Part shown: one piece after another, positions 8,685-18,106 of the stretch
How the letters are laid out: each line of letters opens with the position of its first letter
Position numbering within the stretch: position 1 is the first letter of the stretch
Source of the DNA: Alphaproteobacteria bacterium
GTDB taxonomy: Bacteria > Pseudomonadota > Alphaproteobacteria > JAUXUR01
Reading direction: 5' to 3'
Length of the DNA: 64,000 nt
Assembly (NCBI GenBank): GCA_030680745.1
Contig: JAUXUR010000043.1
Location: 1-64,000, forward strand
Notes under the pieces: generated by a model
Told to the model about the DNA's origin: nothing
The model's input: only the letters and a program-made list of their open reading frames with translations
Databases searched by the model: none
Made by a program: the position numbers and the translations under genes

Positions 8685-10777
8685 TGGCTGATTTTTTAAT
8701 TGAACTTTTTTCTGAAGAAATTCCAGCGCGTATGCAATTTCAAGCATTACAAGATTTTAAAAAATTGTGGGAAGACAAACTTCAAAAGGAAAATATCTTA
8801 TTTGAAAAAGTGATTCCTTATGTGACACCACGTCGTTTGGCAGCACATATTATTGGATTGCCTCTTCGCCAAGAAAACCGTATTGAAGAGTTAAAAGGAC
8901 CTCGAATTGGGGCACCTCAACAAGCTTTAGATGGTTTTTTAAAAGCTGCTGGCCTTACTATTGATGATTGCGTCCAGAAAGAAACAGATAAGGGTCTGTT
9001 TTATATGGCTCAAAAAATGCATCAAGGCAGAGAAATGGCTGATATTTTAAGCCTTTTAACCAATGATATTATTCGCGCATTCCCCTGGCCAAAATCAATG
9101 CGTTGGCGTGATTATAGCTTTAGATGGGTGCGTCCATTACATCATATTTTGGCGATTTTTAATAATAAAGTTATTGATGGTCGTTTTGATTTAGGCGGCA
9201 CTTTTTTAAAATTTACGGATCATACTCAAGGCCACCGTTTTTTGGCTATAGATCCATTTCAAGTAACAGATATTGCACACTATAAAAGTGAACTTGAAAA
9301 ACGTTTTGTATTGCTTGCTACAGATGAACGTCGTACACAAATTAAAAATCAGCTTGAAAATTGTGCTACTACTAAAAATGTTGTCCTGAAAGAGGATCCC
9401 GCTTTATTACAAGAAATGGCAGGCGCTTGCGAATGGCCTCAAATCTTTATGGGCGCAATCGATCCTTCTTTCCTTGATGTGCCATACGAAGTTTTAGAAA
9501 CTGCTATGCGGAATCATCAAAAATACTTTTCCTTTAGAACAAAAGAAGGTGAATTTGCACCTTATTTTGCATGTGTAACGAATAATATTCCTAAAGATAA
9601 TGGTCAAAAAATCATTCAAGGTAACGAGCAAATCTTAAAATCTCGTTTATTTGATGCCAAATTTTTCTGGATACAAGACCAAACTCAAACACTTTTATCC
9701 CGCGTTGAAAAACTTGAATCTATTGTTTTTCACGAGAAATTAGGAAGCTTAAAAGAAAAAATCGAAAGGTTGCAGCTTTTAAGTAAAGAAATAGCAGCTT
9801 TTATAAAAGCAGATCCTACAAAAGCCGCACGCGCTGCTTTATTATGCAAGACAGATCTTGTAACAGGTATGGTAGGTGAATTCCCGGAACTTCAAGGCAT
9901 TATGGGACGTTATTACGCATTGCATGATGGCGAATCACAAGAAGTCGCAGATGCGATCGCTAGTCATTATGCACCACTTGGCCCCAGCGATAAATGCCCC
10001 AAGGAACTTGTTTCAATAAGTCTTGCTATTGCTGATAAAATGGACGCGCTTGTAGGTTTTTTTGCGAATGATATGAAACCAACAGGGTCAAAAGATCCTT
10101 ATGCTTTAAGACGTGCAGCTTTAGGGATTATTCGGTTAATTCTAGAAAACAATCTACGTATCCCCTTATTTAATCTTATTGAAATTTCATATAAATCTTA
10201 TGGATCAAAAGTAAGTACAACAGATTTCAATGTGCTTAAATCTGAGATTATGGAGTTTTTTGTCGATCGTCTCAAAGTCTTTTTACGTGAAAAAGGCATC
10301 AGGCATGATTATATAAATGCCATTTTTACGCAGGATCAAAAAACAGGTCAAGAAGACGATTTATCCCGTTTATGTTTGCGCGTTGAAGCTTTATCAGATT
10401 TCTTGCAAACACAAGAAGGTACTTATTTATTAACGGCTTACAGACGTGCTGGTAATATTTTACGCATTGAAGAAAAAAAAGATGGTAAAATATATACAAA
10501 CAATGTAATCGTCGGCTTATTAAAGGAAGAAGAAGAAAAATCTTTATTTTCAATGCTTAATAATGTTTCGGATAATGCAAAGAAAAAAATACAGCTTGAA
10601 GAATATGACCAAGCTATGAAATACTTAGTGATGCTAAGGCAGCCAGTTGATTTGTTTTTTGAGCGCATCACTGTAAATAGCGATCAAAAAGAATTACGCG
10701 AAAATAGACTTGGGTTATTAACACATATTGTATCAACTCTTCATGAAATAGCGAATTTTCAAAAAATTGAAGGGTAA
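8684..10777 (+). CDS. glyS: Glycine-tRNA ligase beta subunit
   Basis: Beta subunit of the tetrameric glycyl-tRNA synthetase, contributing tRNA recognition. It is 697 residues. The N-terminus ([19 protein letters not shown]) and ETAMRNHQKYFSF, followed by the HD-like region with KTDLVTGMVGEFPELQGIMG, are typical. The C-terminal helical anticodon-binding part carries FFERITVN, a common ending motif. It overlaps glyQ by one base and is followed closely by ppdK. Certain assignment. Confidence 0.97.
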   Translation: MADFLIELFSEEIPARMQFQALQDFKKLWEDKLQKENILFEKVIPYVTPRRLAAHIIGLPLRQENRIEELKGPRIGAPQQALDGFLKAAGLTIDDCVQKETDKGLFYMAQKMHQGREMADILSLLTNDIIRAFPWPKSMRWRDYSFRWVRPLHHILAIFNNKVIDGRFDLGGTFLKFTDHTQGHRFLAIDPFQVTDIAHYKSELEKRFVLLATDERRTQIKNQLENCATTKNVVLKEDPALLQEMAGACEWPQIFMGAIDPSFLDVPYEVLETAMRNHQKYFSFRTKEGEFAPYFACVTNNIPKDNGQKIIQGNEQILKSRLFDAKFFWIQDQTQTLLSRVEKLESIVFHEKLGSLKEKIERLQLLSKEIAAFIKADPTKAARAALLCKTDLVTGMVGEFPELQGIMGRYYALHDGESQEVADAIASHYAPLGPSDKCPKELVSISLAIADKMDALVGFFANDMKPTGSKDPYALRRAALGIIRLILENNLRIPLFNLIEISYKSYGSKVSTTDFNVLKSEIMEFFVDRLKVFLREKGIRHDYINAIFTQDQKTGQEDDLSRLCLRVEALSDFLQTQEGTYLLTAYRRAGNILRIEEKKDGKIYTNNVIVGLLKEEEEKSLFSMLNNVSDNAKKKIQLEEYDQAMKYLVMLRQPVDLFFERITVNSDQKELRENRLGLLTHIVSTLHEIANFQKIEG

Positions 10778-10789
10778 GGGGTGGGTATC

Positions 10790-13501
10790 ATGAAGCAATG
10801 GGTTTATCGTTTTGGTGCAGGTGAAGTACCGCAAACACATGCGCAAGAATCTGAATTATTGGGTGGTAAAGGCGCAAGTCTTGCTGAAATGAGCTCACTT
10901 GGTATCCCCGTCCCACCAGGATTTACGATTACAACAGATGTTTGCGCCTATCATCATCTTCATAATAAAAACTACCCTGATTCATTGCAAACCCAGATTA
11001 AAGAATCAATAAAATGGCTTGAAAACAAAGTAGGTTTTGTTTTGGGTGATTCTAATAATCCTCTTTTAATATCTGTTAGATCCGGTGCACATGTCTCAAT
11101 GCCAGGCATGATGGATACGGTTTTAAATCTAGGCTTGAATGATCAAACTGTTGTAGGTCTTGCAAAAAAAACCCAAGATCCCCGTTTTGCCTATGATAGT
11201 TATCGTCGCTTTATTCAAATGTATGGCAATGTCGTTTTAAATGTTGATCATCATTATTTCGAAGATATTTTAAGCCGTTATAAAGAAAATTATGCATTAC
11301 GTGAAGACACAGATCTAAGCGAAACGGCTTGGCAGGAAATTATTTCGGATTATAAAAAAATTATTCGCGCAAGAACGGGTAATGATTTTCCTCAAAATGT
11401 GAATGATCAATTATGGCAGGCCATTGCTGCTGTTTTCTCCAGCTGGATGAATCAACGTGCAATTACCTATCGTCGTATTCACAACATGTCTGACAAAGGC
11501 GGGACAGCTGTTAATGTCCAAGCCATGGTTTTTGGCAATATGGGCGAAAATTGCGCGACAGGTGTTGCTTTCACCCGTAATCCGTCAACTGGCGAAAACG
11601 AATTTTACGGCGAATATTTAATGAATGCGCAGGGCGAAGATGTCGTCGCTGGCATTAGAACACCGCAATCCTTGACGCAACGCGCACGTATGCTTGAAAA
11701 ATCAGATCAGCCTTCTTTAGAAGAATCGATGCCTTTGGTCTTCAAAGAATTATCTGATATTCGTCAAAAATTAGAACGTCATTTCAGAGACATGCAAGAC
11801 ATTGAATTTACGATTCAAAAAGGTAAATTATGGATGTTGCAAACGCGTTCCGGCAAAAGAACGGCAGCTTCAGCCTTAAAAATTGCAGTCGATATGGCAG
11901 AATCAGGCCTTATTACACGTGATGAAGCTATTAACCGTATTGACCCCTTGTCGCTTGAGCAATTATTACATCCTGTTTTGGATCCGAAAGCGCCTAAAAA
12001 ACTTTTAACACGTGGATTACCCGCCTCCCCTGGTGCTGCATCAGGACGTGTTGTATTCACAGCTGACGAAGCAGAAACACGTGCCAATGCCGGTGAATCG
12101 GTTATTTTAGTACGCGTTGAAACAAGCCCTGAAGATATTCATGGTATGCATGCCGCTAAAGGCATTTTAACCAGCCGCGGTGGGATGACAAGTCACGCTG
12201 CCGTTGTTGCACGCGGAATGGGTCGTCCTTGTGTTGTGGGCGCGAGCGCTTTAAAAATTGATTATCAAAAACAAACGATGAATATCCAAGGTACATTGGT
12301 TAAAGCAGGTGATAAAATCACCCTTGTCGGTGGCAATGGTGAAGTTTTATTAGGCGAAGTGCCAACAATTCAACCTGTTTTATCAAGCGATTTTACAACA
12401 TTAATGCAATGGGCAGATACGCGCCGTCACTTAAAAGTACGTGCAAACGCTGAAACCCCAAAAGACGCTGAAGTTGCGCGTCAATTTGGCGCCGAAGGTA
12501 TTGGTCTTTGCAGAACAGAACATATGTTTTTTGAAGAAGAACGTATCCTTTGGGTGCGTCAAATGATTTTGGCCCAAAATGAACAAGAACGAAAAAATGC
12601 GCTGGCTAAATTATTACCTGTGCAACGTGATGATTTCATAGCACTTTTCAATATCATGCAAGAATTACCAGTCACCATTCGCTTGCTTGATCCCCCTTTA
12701 CATGAGTTTTTGCCACATTCCGATCGTGAAATGCGTGATATCGCCAATCTTTTAAAACTTGATGTCGAAATCATTCGTAGACGTGCTGAAGAGCTTCACG
12801 AAATGAACCCCATGCTTGGTCATCGTGGTTGTCGCTTAGGCATTAGCTTCCCCGAAATTTATGAAATGCAAGTACGCGCTATTCTTGAAGCAGCTCTTGT
12901 GGCCGACATTACGCCCAATATAGAAATTATGATTCCATTGATTGCCACGAAGGTTGAGATGGAGATCATGAAAAAATTAGTTGAACGTGTAGCAAGTCAA
13001 GTTTTTGATGAAAAGAAAAAAACAATATCCTTCCAAATTGGCACCATGATTGAATTACCACGTGCTGCTTTACGCGCCCAAGAGATTGCAGAACATGCCG
13101 AATTCTTTAGTTTTGGGACCAATGATTTAACGCAAACAACCTTAGGTCTATCGCGCGATGACGCAGGTTCTTTCTTACAAACTTACCGTAAACAAGGCAT
13201 ATTCAAAAGCGATCCTTTTGCAAGTCTAGACATTGAAGGCGTTGGCGAATTAATGCGTATGGCAACCGAACGCGGTAAATTTCAACGTCCTGGGCTTAAA
13301 TTAGGCATTTGCGGTGAACATGGTGGCGATCCAGAATCGATCTATTTCTGTGAGGAAATTGGGCTCGATTATGTATCTTGCTCCCCCTATCGTGTGCCTA
13401 TTGCACGCCTTGCAGCTGCACAAGCAACAATCCGATGTTCTTTTCGTTGCGCCAATAATATCGATATAAAATTAGCAACGAAATTAAGCAATGCAGGCTG
13501 A
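10790..13501 (+). CDS. ppdK: Pyruvate, phosphate dikinase
   Basis: Interconverts pyruvate, ATP and phosphate with phosphoenolpyruvate, AMP and pyrophosphate. The N-terminal ATP-grasp part has GGKGASLAEMSSLGIPVPPGF. The central phosphohistidine domain has GGMTSHAAVVARGMGRPCVVG with the catalytic histidine. The C-terminal PEP-binding barrel has IGLCRTEHMFF, FGTNDLTQTTLG and LGICGEHGGDP. I chose the ATG at 10790 (903 residues), which follows an AAGGGGTGGG purine run; an in-frame GTG at 10781 would add three residues. It lies 12 bases after glyS. In intracellular bacteria this enzyme is often glycolytic or gluconeogenic; the direction here is not shown. Confidence 0.97.
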   Translation: MKQWVYRFGAGEVPQTHAQESELLGGKGASLAEMSSLGIPVPPGFTITTDVCAYHHLHNKNYPDSLQTQIKESIKWLENKVGFVLGDSNNPLLISVRSGAHVSMPGMMDTVLNLGLNDQTVVGLAKKTQDPRFAYDSYRRFIQMYGNVVLNVDHHYFEDILSRYKENYALREDTDLSETAWQEIISDYKKIIRARTGNDFPQNVNDQLWQAIAAVFSSWMNQRAITYRRIHNMSDKGGTAVNVQAMVFGNMGENCATGVAFTRNPSTGENEFYGEYLMNAQGEDVVAGIRTPQSLTQRARMLEKSDQPSLEESMPLVFKELSDIRQKLERHFRDMQDIEFTIQKGKLWMLQTRSGKRTAASALKIAVDMAESGLITRDEAINRIDPLSLEQLLHPVLDPKAPKKLLTRGLPASPGAASGRVVFTADEAETRANAGESVILVRVETSPEDIHGMHAAKGILTSRGGMTSHAAVVARGMGRPCVVGASALKIDYQKQTMNIQGTLVKAGDKITLVGGNGEVLLGEVPTIQPVLSSDFTTLMQWADTRRHLKVRANAETPKDAEVARQFGAEGIGLCRTEHMFFEEERILWVRQMILAQNEQERKNALAKLLPVQRDDFIALFNIMQELPVTIRLLDPPLHEFLPHSDREMRDIANLLKLDVEIIRRRAEELHEMNPMLGHRGCRLGISFPEIYEMQVRAILEAALVADITPNIEIMIPLIATKVEMEIMKKLVERVASQVFDEKKKTISFQIGTMIELPRAALRAQEIAEHAEFFSFGTNDLTQTTLGLSRDDAGSFLQTYRKQGIFKSDPFASLDIEGVGELMRMATERGKFQRPGLKLGICGEHGGDPESIYFCEEIGLDYVSCSPYRVPIARLAAAQATIRCSFRCANNIDIKLATKLSNAG

Positions 13502-13925
13502 ATTAACGATAATAATAGGCACTGAAGAAGAGACAAACGCACTCAGTAATGAGCTTTTTGATTTCAACAAAAATATAGTCCCTGGTTTTGTTGGAAGAGA
13601 TTATCCCTCTGATGTTGTTCGATATGTTGTAAAGCAAAATGATACATTGATCGCAGGTGTTGTTGGTAGAATAACGCTCAATCATATTGTTTATGTTGAT
13701 GATTTATTTGTTATCGAAAATTTTAGAAAACAAGGATATGCAACAGCTTTATTGGATAAATTGGAATCAGAAGCAAAATTGAGAGGATGTTATTTGGCGT
13801 ATCTGGATACGATTAATCATGATGCTGTAACTTTTTACAAAAAACGCAATTATAAAATCTTTGGCATACTTGATAATGTACCTTGCCCTGGTGTTAAAGC
13901 TGTTTATTTAAAAAAAGATTTATGA
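13491..13925 (+). CDS. GNAT family N-acetyltransferase
   Basis: A 144-residue protein with the GNAT fold. The acetyl-CoA binding motif is near VDDLFVIENFRKQGYATALLDKLE (about residues 66-89, RKQGYA being the R/QxxGxA loop). It ends with a beta strand and FYKKRNYKIFG, the usual C-terminal motif B. It overlaps the ppdK 3' end by 11 bases, so it is probably read from the same transcript. Substrate unknown; related stand-alone GNATs act on small molecules or proteins. Confidence 0.85.
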   Translation: MQAELTIIIGTEEETNALSNELFDFNKNIVPGFVGRDYPSDVVRYVVKQNDTLIAGVVGRITLNHIVYVDDLFVIENFRKQGYATALLDKLESEAKLRGCYLAYLDTINHDAVTFYKKRNYKIFGILDNVPCPGVKAVYLKKDL

Positions 13926-14198
13926 AAGATTTTTAGTTTGTATTGCCGGAATTGATATCCTAAAATACAAACATGATAATACGCAAAAAGCTACAAATAG
14001 TTCGAGAATTGCTAGACACCCCCCTACGGGAATTCGCAACGACGCGGTTCTTTATTTTTCATTTTTAATTCAAGCGGTTACACTTTAATTCAGCCATTTT
14101 TTAATTTCCGAGATTGCGTTCACATTTATGAGTAATGATATGGCCGCGGAGCGTAGAAAGATTGGCGCATAGTAAAAACTGTTGAGTGCCGTGGACAT

Positions 14199-14999
14199 TT
14201 AATAATCCAGATAACCCCCACCATGAGAGATAAAAGCATCTCCATAATATATATGCCACTCCATCACACTGGGATGTTCTTTTGTATAATCCTCACGATA
14301 AAACCAATTATGATAACGAGGAGATTCGATTAATTTTAGTTTCAAATCATCATAACCTATTGTGTCATCAAAACGTTCTGTCTCACCTGTTTTTTTAAGA
14401 TTTGTATTTCTTAATTCTACAACTTTTAGAGATTTCTCTATTAAGTTTAGAAAAGATTTTGGTATAAATTTAAGATTTCTATTATGGTCTAGCTTTATAT
14501 TTTCTAATTTATCCAAATTTCCTACACTTTCAGGCAATGATTCCAGATCGTTATTGGCAAGATAAAAAAATTTTAAACATTTAAGATTACCTATATTTCT
14601 TGGCAATGTTTTAAGAGAGTACATATTTAAATTTAATTCTTCAATCCATGTTATAGAATCACAAAATTCTTCTAAATAATCTACAATAAATTTTCCTAAA
14701 AAATAAAATTCAGTAAATTTGCCTTTTAATAATTTCTTCTTAATTTTCTTAATCGTACCTGAACTTAAAAAATCTTCACCTATTTTATATAAAAATCCAT
14801 AAGTTGTATTTACTATTTCATATTTTGAAAGTACTTTTTCCATAAAAGTATCGACAATTTTTTCTTTTTCTAAGTCATCTAAAACATTTTCATTTTGATC
14901 TAAAGATTCTTGCAATACCAATTGCATCATTGGATATACTTTTGCATGAAAGCTAAAAACAGCAGACATAACAAAAGCGAGTGATAAAAGTTTTTTCAT
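14199..14999 (-). CDS. Exported leucine-rich-repeat protein
   Basis: A 266-residue protein with a Sec signal peptide (MKKLLSLAFVMSAVFSFHA). A helical segment (about residues 30-110) comes first, then about four leucine-rich repeats (about 115-210). These include LYSLKTLPRNIGNLKCLKFF and LANNDLESLPESVGNLDKLE, with the LPxxIGNL pattern of protein-binding LRR domains. The tail ends in aromatic and glycine residues. Exported LRR proteins of host-associated bacteria often bind host or surface proteins, but no target can be named. It is flanked by non-coding DNA on both sides and appears to be a single-gene unit. LRR call is strong; role is inference. Confidence 0.85.
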   Translation of the reverse strand: MKKLLSLAFVMSAVFSFHAKVYPMMQLVLQESLDQNENVLDDLEKEKIVDTFMEKVLSKYEIVNTTYGFLYKIGEDFLSSGTIKKIKKKLLKGKFTEFYFLGKFIVDYLEEFCDSITWIEELNLNMYSLKTLPRNIGNLKCLKFFYLANNDLESLPESVGNLDKLENIKLDHNRNLKFIPKSFLNLIEKSLKVVELRNTNLKKTGETERFDDTIGYDDLKLKLIESPRYHNWFYREDYTKEHPSVMEWHIYYGDAFISHGGGYLDY

Positions 15000-15245
15000 T
15001 GTATTTTCTCCAAAATTAAATCACATATTTATAGTAAATTTATTTAAATAAATCTATATCATATTGAATTCAAATTAATAAAAAACATTAACCCAATGAT
15101 ATCTATCTTTTAAAAACGAGAACCGCACCCAACTCAATTCCCTTAATCCTATCCACACTCTTCAACAAAAACTTGCATTTTTCCCCTAAAACATGGTACA
15201 GACTATAAGTTTATATGTTCTTAGTTGAATTTTTAGGAAGCCTCC

Positions 15246-15584
15246 ATGACTTATGTCGTCACTGAATCTTGTATACGCTGCAAATATATGGATTGCATTG
15301 AAGTGTGTCCTGTTGATTGTTTTTATGTCGGTGAAAATATGCTCGTTATCAATCCTGACGAATGTATTGATTGTGGTGTTTGTGAACCAGAATGCCCTAT
15401 TGAAGCAATTATTCCTGATACGGCACAAGATGCTGAAAAATGGCTTGAAGTTAATCGTGATTATGCGTCAAAATGGCCTAACATAACTAAACGTGGTGCA
15501 ACACCAAGTGATGCAGACGATTGGAAAGATGTTGAAAATAAATTCGAAACGCAATTTAGTCAAAATCCAGGAAAAGGCTCATGA
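15246..15584 (+). CDS. fdxA: 7Fe ferredoxin FdxA
   Basis: Small iron-sulfur electron carrier of 112 residues. Cysteines at 9, 12, 17, 21 and 25 and at 40, 43, 46 and 50 form the two binding patterns of the [3Fe-4S][4Fe-4S] FdxA family, with the signature VCPVDCF and [13 protein letters not shown]. The C-terminal extension (about residues 60-112) is typical of proteobacterial FdxA. An AGGAAG ribosome binding site precedes the ATG. It is followed immediately by rph, whose alternative ATG overlaps the fdxA stop codon. Confidence 0.95.
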   Translation: MTYVVTESCIRCKYMDCIEVCPVDCFYVGENMLVINPDECIDCGVCEPECPIEAIIPDTAQDAEKWLEVNRDYASKWPNITKRGATPSDADDWKDVENKFETQFSQNPGKGS

Positions 15585-15610
15585 AATTAAATACCAAGGA
15601 AATAACAAAT

Positions 15611-16327
15611 ATGCGTCCATCTGGAAGAGCACTTGATCAATTACGCGATATTGAGTTAATCCCAGGCTACAGCAAATATGCTGAAGGATCATGTCTTGTA
15701 CGCTTTGGCAATACGCATGTTTTATGCACTGCAAGCGTTGACGAAAAAGTGCCGTTTTTCTTGCGCGATAAAAAACAAGGTTGGATTACCGCTGAATATG
15801 GCATGTTGCCACGCGCAACGTTACAGCGTACGGATCGAGAAGCCAGCAAAGGTAAGCAATCTGGACGCACACAAGAAATACAAAGACTTATCGGCAGATC
15901 TTTGCGTGCCATCATTGATTTATCACTTTTAGGCGAAAGACAAATCAAGATTGATTGTGATGTCTTGCAAGCTGATGGCGGCACAAGAACTGCGGCTATC
16001 ACGGGATCTTACGTTGCGTTACATCAAGCATTAACAAAGTTACACGAATCTAAAAAAATAAAAACAATGCCCCTTAAAGTTCAAGTAGCAGCTATCTCAT
16101 GTGGCATATATCAAGGCAATCCTGTTTTGGATCTTGATTATGATGAAGATTCAGACGCACAAGCGGATGCTAATTTTGTGTTAACGTCTGACGGACGCAT
16201 TATTGAAATTCAGGCTACTGCTGAGCAATCCCCTTTCACGGAAGAGCAATATTCAAAACTTATGACTCTTGCACGTAAAGGGATTGATGAATTATTGCAA
16301 ATGCAACGAGATGTTTTGTCAAAATAA
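15611..16327 (+). CDS. rph: Ribonuclease PH
   Basis: Phosphate-dependent 3'-5' exoribonuclease that trims tRNA 3' ends. The start at 15611 gives [12 protein letters not shown], which matches the family N-terminus, after an AAGGA site 10 bases upstream; the protein is then 238 residues. An in-frame ATG at 15581 overlaps the fdxA stop codon and would add 10 residues. Conserved segments are [31 protein letters not shown] and [17 protein letters not shown]. The order rph-rdgB-hemW is common in alphaproteobacteria. Confidence 0.96.
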   Translation: MRPSGRALDQLRDIELIPGYSKYAEGSCLVRFGNTHVLCTASVDEKVPFFLRDKKQGWITAEYGMLPRATLQRTDREASKGKQSGRTQEIQRLIGRSLRAIIDLSLLGERQIKIDCDVLQADGGTRTAAITGSYVALHQALTKLHESKKIKTMPLKVQVAAISCGIYQGNPVLDLDYDEDSDAQADANFVLTSDGRIIEIQATAEQSPFTEEQYSKLMTLARKGIDELLQMQRDVLSK

Positions 16328-16355
16328 TAAGACCAACGTATAAAAGGATTAAAGA

Positions 16356-16964
16356 ATGAGCCAGCCTATTATCAGACCCTTTCGTGATGAAAACTTAGTA
16401 CTTGCATCACGAAATCAAGGAAAATTGATTGAGCTTCAAAATTTTTTACGTCCTTATTATGTCGAAGTTATTCCTGTCACACGTTTTGATTTACCTGAAA
16501 TACCCGAAACTGAAACAAGTTTTCAAGGTAATGCCAAATTAAAAGCGCTCACCATCGCAAAAGCAACGGCCATGCCATCATTGGCGGATGATTCTGGTAT
16601 TTGCATTCATGCATTAAACGGTGATCCAGGTGTTTATTCGGCTGATTGGGCAGGCGAGAATAAAGATTTTTCAGTCGCCATTAATCGTGTTTTAACAGAA
16701 TTAAATGGCAAAAAAGATCGTAAAGCCGATGTTGTATGCGTCTTAGCACTCGCTTGGCCTGATGGGCATGTTGAATTTGTCGAAGGTAAAATTACTTGCG
16801 ATATCGCAGAAGAACCACGTGGCAATAATGGTTTTGGATATGATGCGATCCTTATTCCTGCTGGATCAGATTTAACTTTTGGTGAAATGGATCCTGAAGA
16901 AAAGCAAAAAATAAGCCATCGTGCGATTGCGATGCGTCAATTAGTACGCACGTATTTTAGTTAA
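16356..16964 (+). CDS. rdgB: XTP/dITP pyrophosphatase (RdgB/HAM1)
   Basis: Hydrolyses non-canonical purine nucleoside triphosphates (XTP, dITP, ITP) to monophosphates, keeping them out of DNA and RNA. It is 202 residues. Family motifs seen are LASRNQGKLIELQNF near the N-terminus, LADDSGICIHALNGDPGVYSA in the middle, and GNNGFGYDAILIP plus ISHRAIAM near the end. It sits 28 bases after rph and its stop codon overlaps the hemW ATG by one base (TTAATG), so rph, rdgB and hemW form a unit. Confidence 0.96.
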   Translation: MSQPIIRPFRDENLVLASRNQGKLIELQNFLRPYYVEVIPVTRFDLPEIPETETSFQGNAKLKALTIAKATAMPSLADDSGICIHALNGDPGVYSADWAGENKDFSVAINRVLTELNGKKDRKADVVCVLALAWPDGHVEFVEGKITCDIAEEPRGNNGFGYDAILIPAGSDLTFGEMDPEEKQKISHRAIAMRQLVRTYFS

Positions 16965-18106
16965 TGTTTGGTCTTTATATTCATTGGCCTTTTTGCCTTT
17001 CAAAATGTCCTTATTGTGATTTCAATTCCCATGTACGAGAAAATCTTGATGAAGATCCTTGGCTTAAAGGGATTTTGCACGAAATAAAATCCTATGCTGA
17101 AATTATGCCTGAACCTAAAATTGATACCATATTTTTTGGCGGTGGCACGCCATCGCTCGCCTCCCCCATTGCCCTTAATAAAATTCTTAATGAAGTGCAG
17201 AAACACTGGCAATTTGCAGATGATATTGAAATCACATTAGAAGCCAATCCGCATACTGTAGAAGCCCAAAAATTTAAAGATTTTAGATCGATCGGTATTA
17301 ATCGAGTATCTATCGGCGTTCAATCTTTACGCGACAAAGATTTAAAATTTTTAGGGCGTAAACATGATGTTAAAGAAGCCAAAGAAGCGATTAAAATTGC
17401 ACAAGAATATTTTGAACGACTTAGTTTTGATTTGATTTATGCACGCCCTGATCAAACACTTAATGAATGGCAAGAAGAATTAAAAGAAGCATTAGAATTT
17501 GGCTTAAAGCATTACTCGCTTTATCAATTAACACTTGAAAAAGGCACAGCTTTTTATCAAGCCGCCAATCGCGGTGATTTTAAATTACCAGAAGAAGAAT
17601 TAGCACGTGATTTTTATGTGTTAACACAAGAAATAATGACATCTGCAGGTCTTCCTGCTTATGAAGTGTCTAATCATGCGGCCTTAGGGCAAGAATCACG
17701 TCATAATCGATTATATTGGCAATATGGTCGTTTTTTAGGATTAGGACCAGGTGCACATTCGCGCATCGTATTAGATGATCAACGTTATGCTGTTTATAAT
17801 GTAAAATCACCCGAATTATGGGCAGAAAAAGTTACAAAAACAAATTTTGGCCAAAAAGAAAAAATATCCTTGCCGTTGCAAGATCAAACATTAGAATTTT
17901 TTCTGATGGGTTTGCGTTTAAATCAAGGTGTTAGACATCAAGATTTTAAAGATATCTTTGGTATGGATTGGTATAAAAGCCTGCATATGGATCAAGTAAA
18001 AGATTTAGAAAGCCAAGGATTTTTAACATATGATGACAATCATTTGCGTTTAACCCTTGATGGCATGTTGTGCTTAAATAAGATTGCTGATTTAATTATT
18101 GCATGA
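16964..18106 (+). CDS. hemW: Radical SAM heme chaperone HemW
   Basis: A 380-residue HemN-related radical SAM protein. The N-terminal Cx3Cx2C cluster motif is at C11, C15 and C18 (CLSKCPYC). Other features are FGGGTPSL, a GVQSLRDKDLKFLGRKHD segment, the HemW-type SRHNRLYW motif and LGPGAHS. The fourth cysteine of true HemN is absent at the N-terminus, which favours HemW, a heme-binding chaperone, over coproporphyrinogen oxidase. It overlaps rdgB by one base and gpmI by four bases (ATGA). Confidence 0.93.
   Translation: MFGLYIHWPFCLSKCPYCDFNSHVRENLDEDPWLKGILHEIKSYAEIMPEPKIDTIFFGGGTPSLASPIALNKILNEVQKHWQFADDIEITLEANPHTVEAQKFKDFRSIGINRVSIGVQSLRDKDLKFLGRKHDVKEAKEAIKIAQEYFERLSFDLIYARPDQTLNEWQEELKEALEFGLKHYSLYQLTLEKGTAFYQAANRGDFKLPEEELARDFYVLTQEIMTSAGLPAYEVSNHAALGQESRHNRLYWQYGRFLGLGPGAHSRIVLDDQRYAVYNVKSPELWAEKVTKTNFGQKEKISLPLQDQTLEFFLMGLRLNQGVRHQDFKDIFGMDWYKSLHMDQVKDLESQGFLTYDDNHLRLTLDGMLCLNKIADLIIA

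Noticed and set aside
13926-14198. GTTTGTATT/AATACAAAC hairpin as a terminator after the GNAT gene
   Set aside because: The loop is long and no T-run follows; the rest of the gap holds only a short remnant of the element at 93-227.
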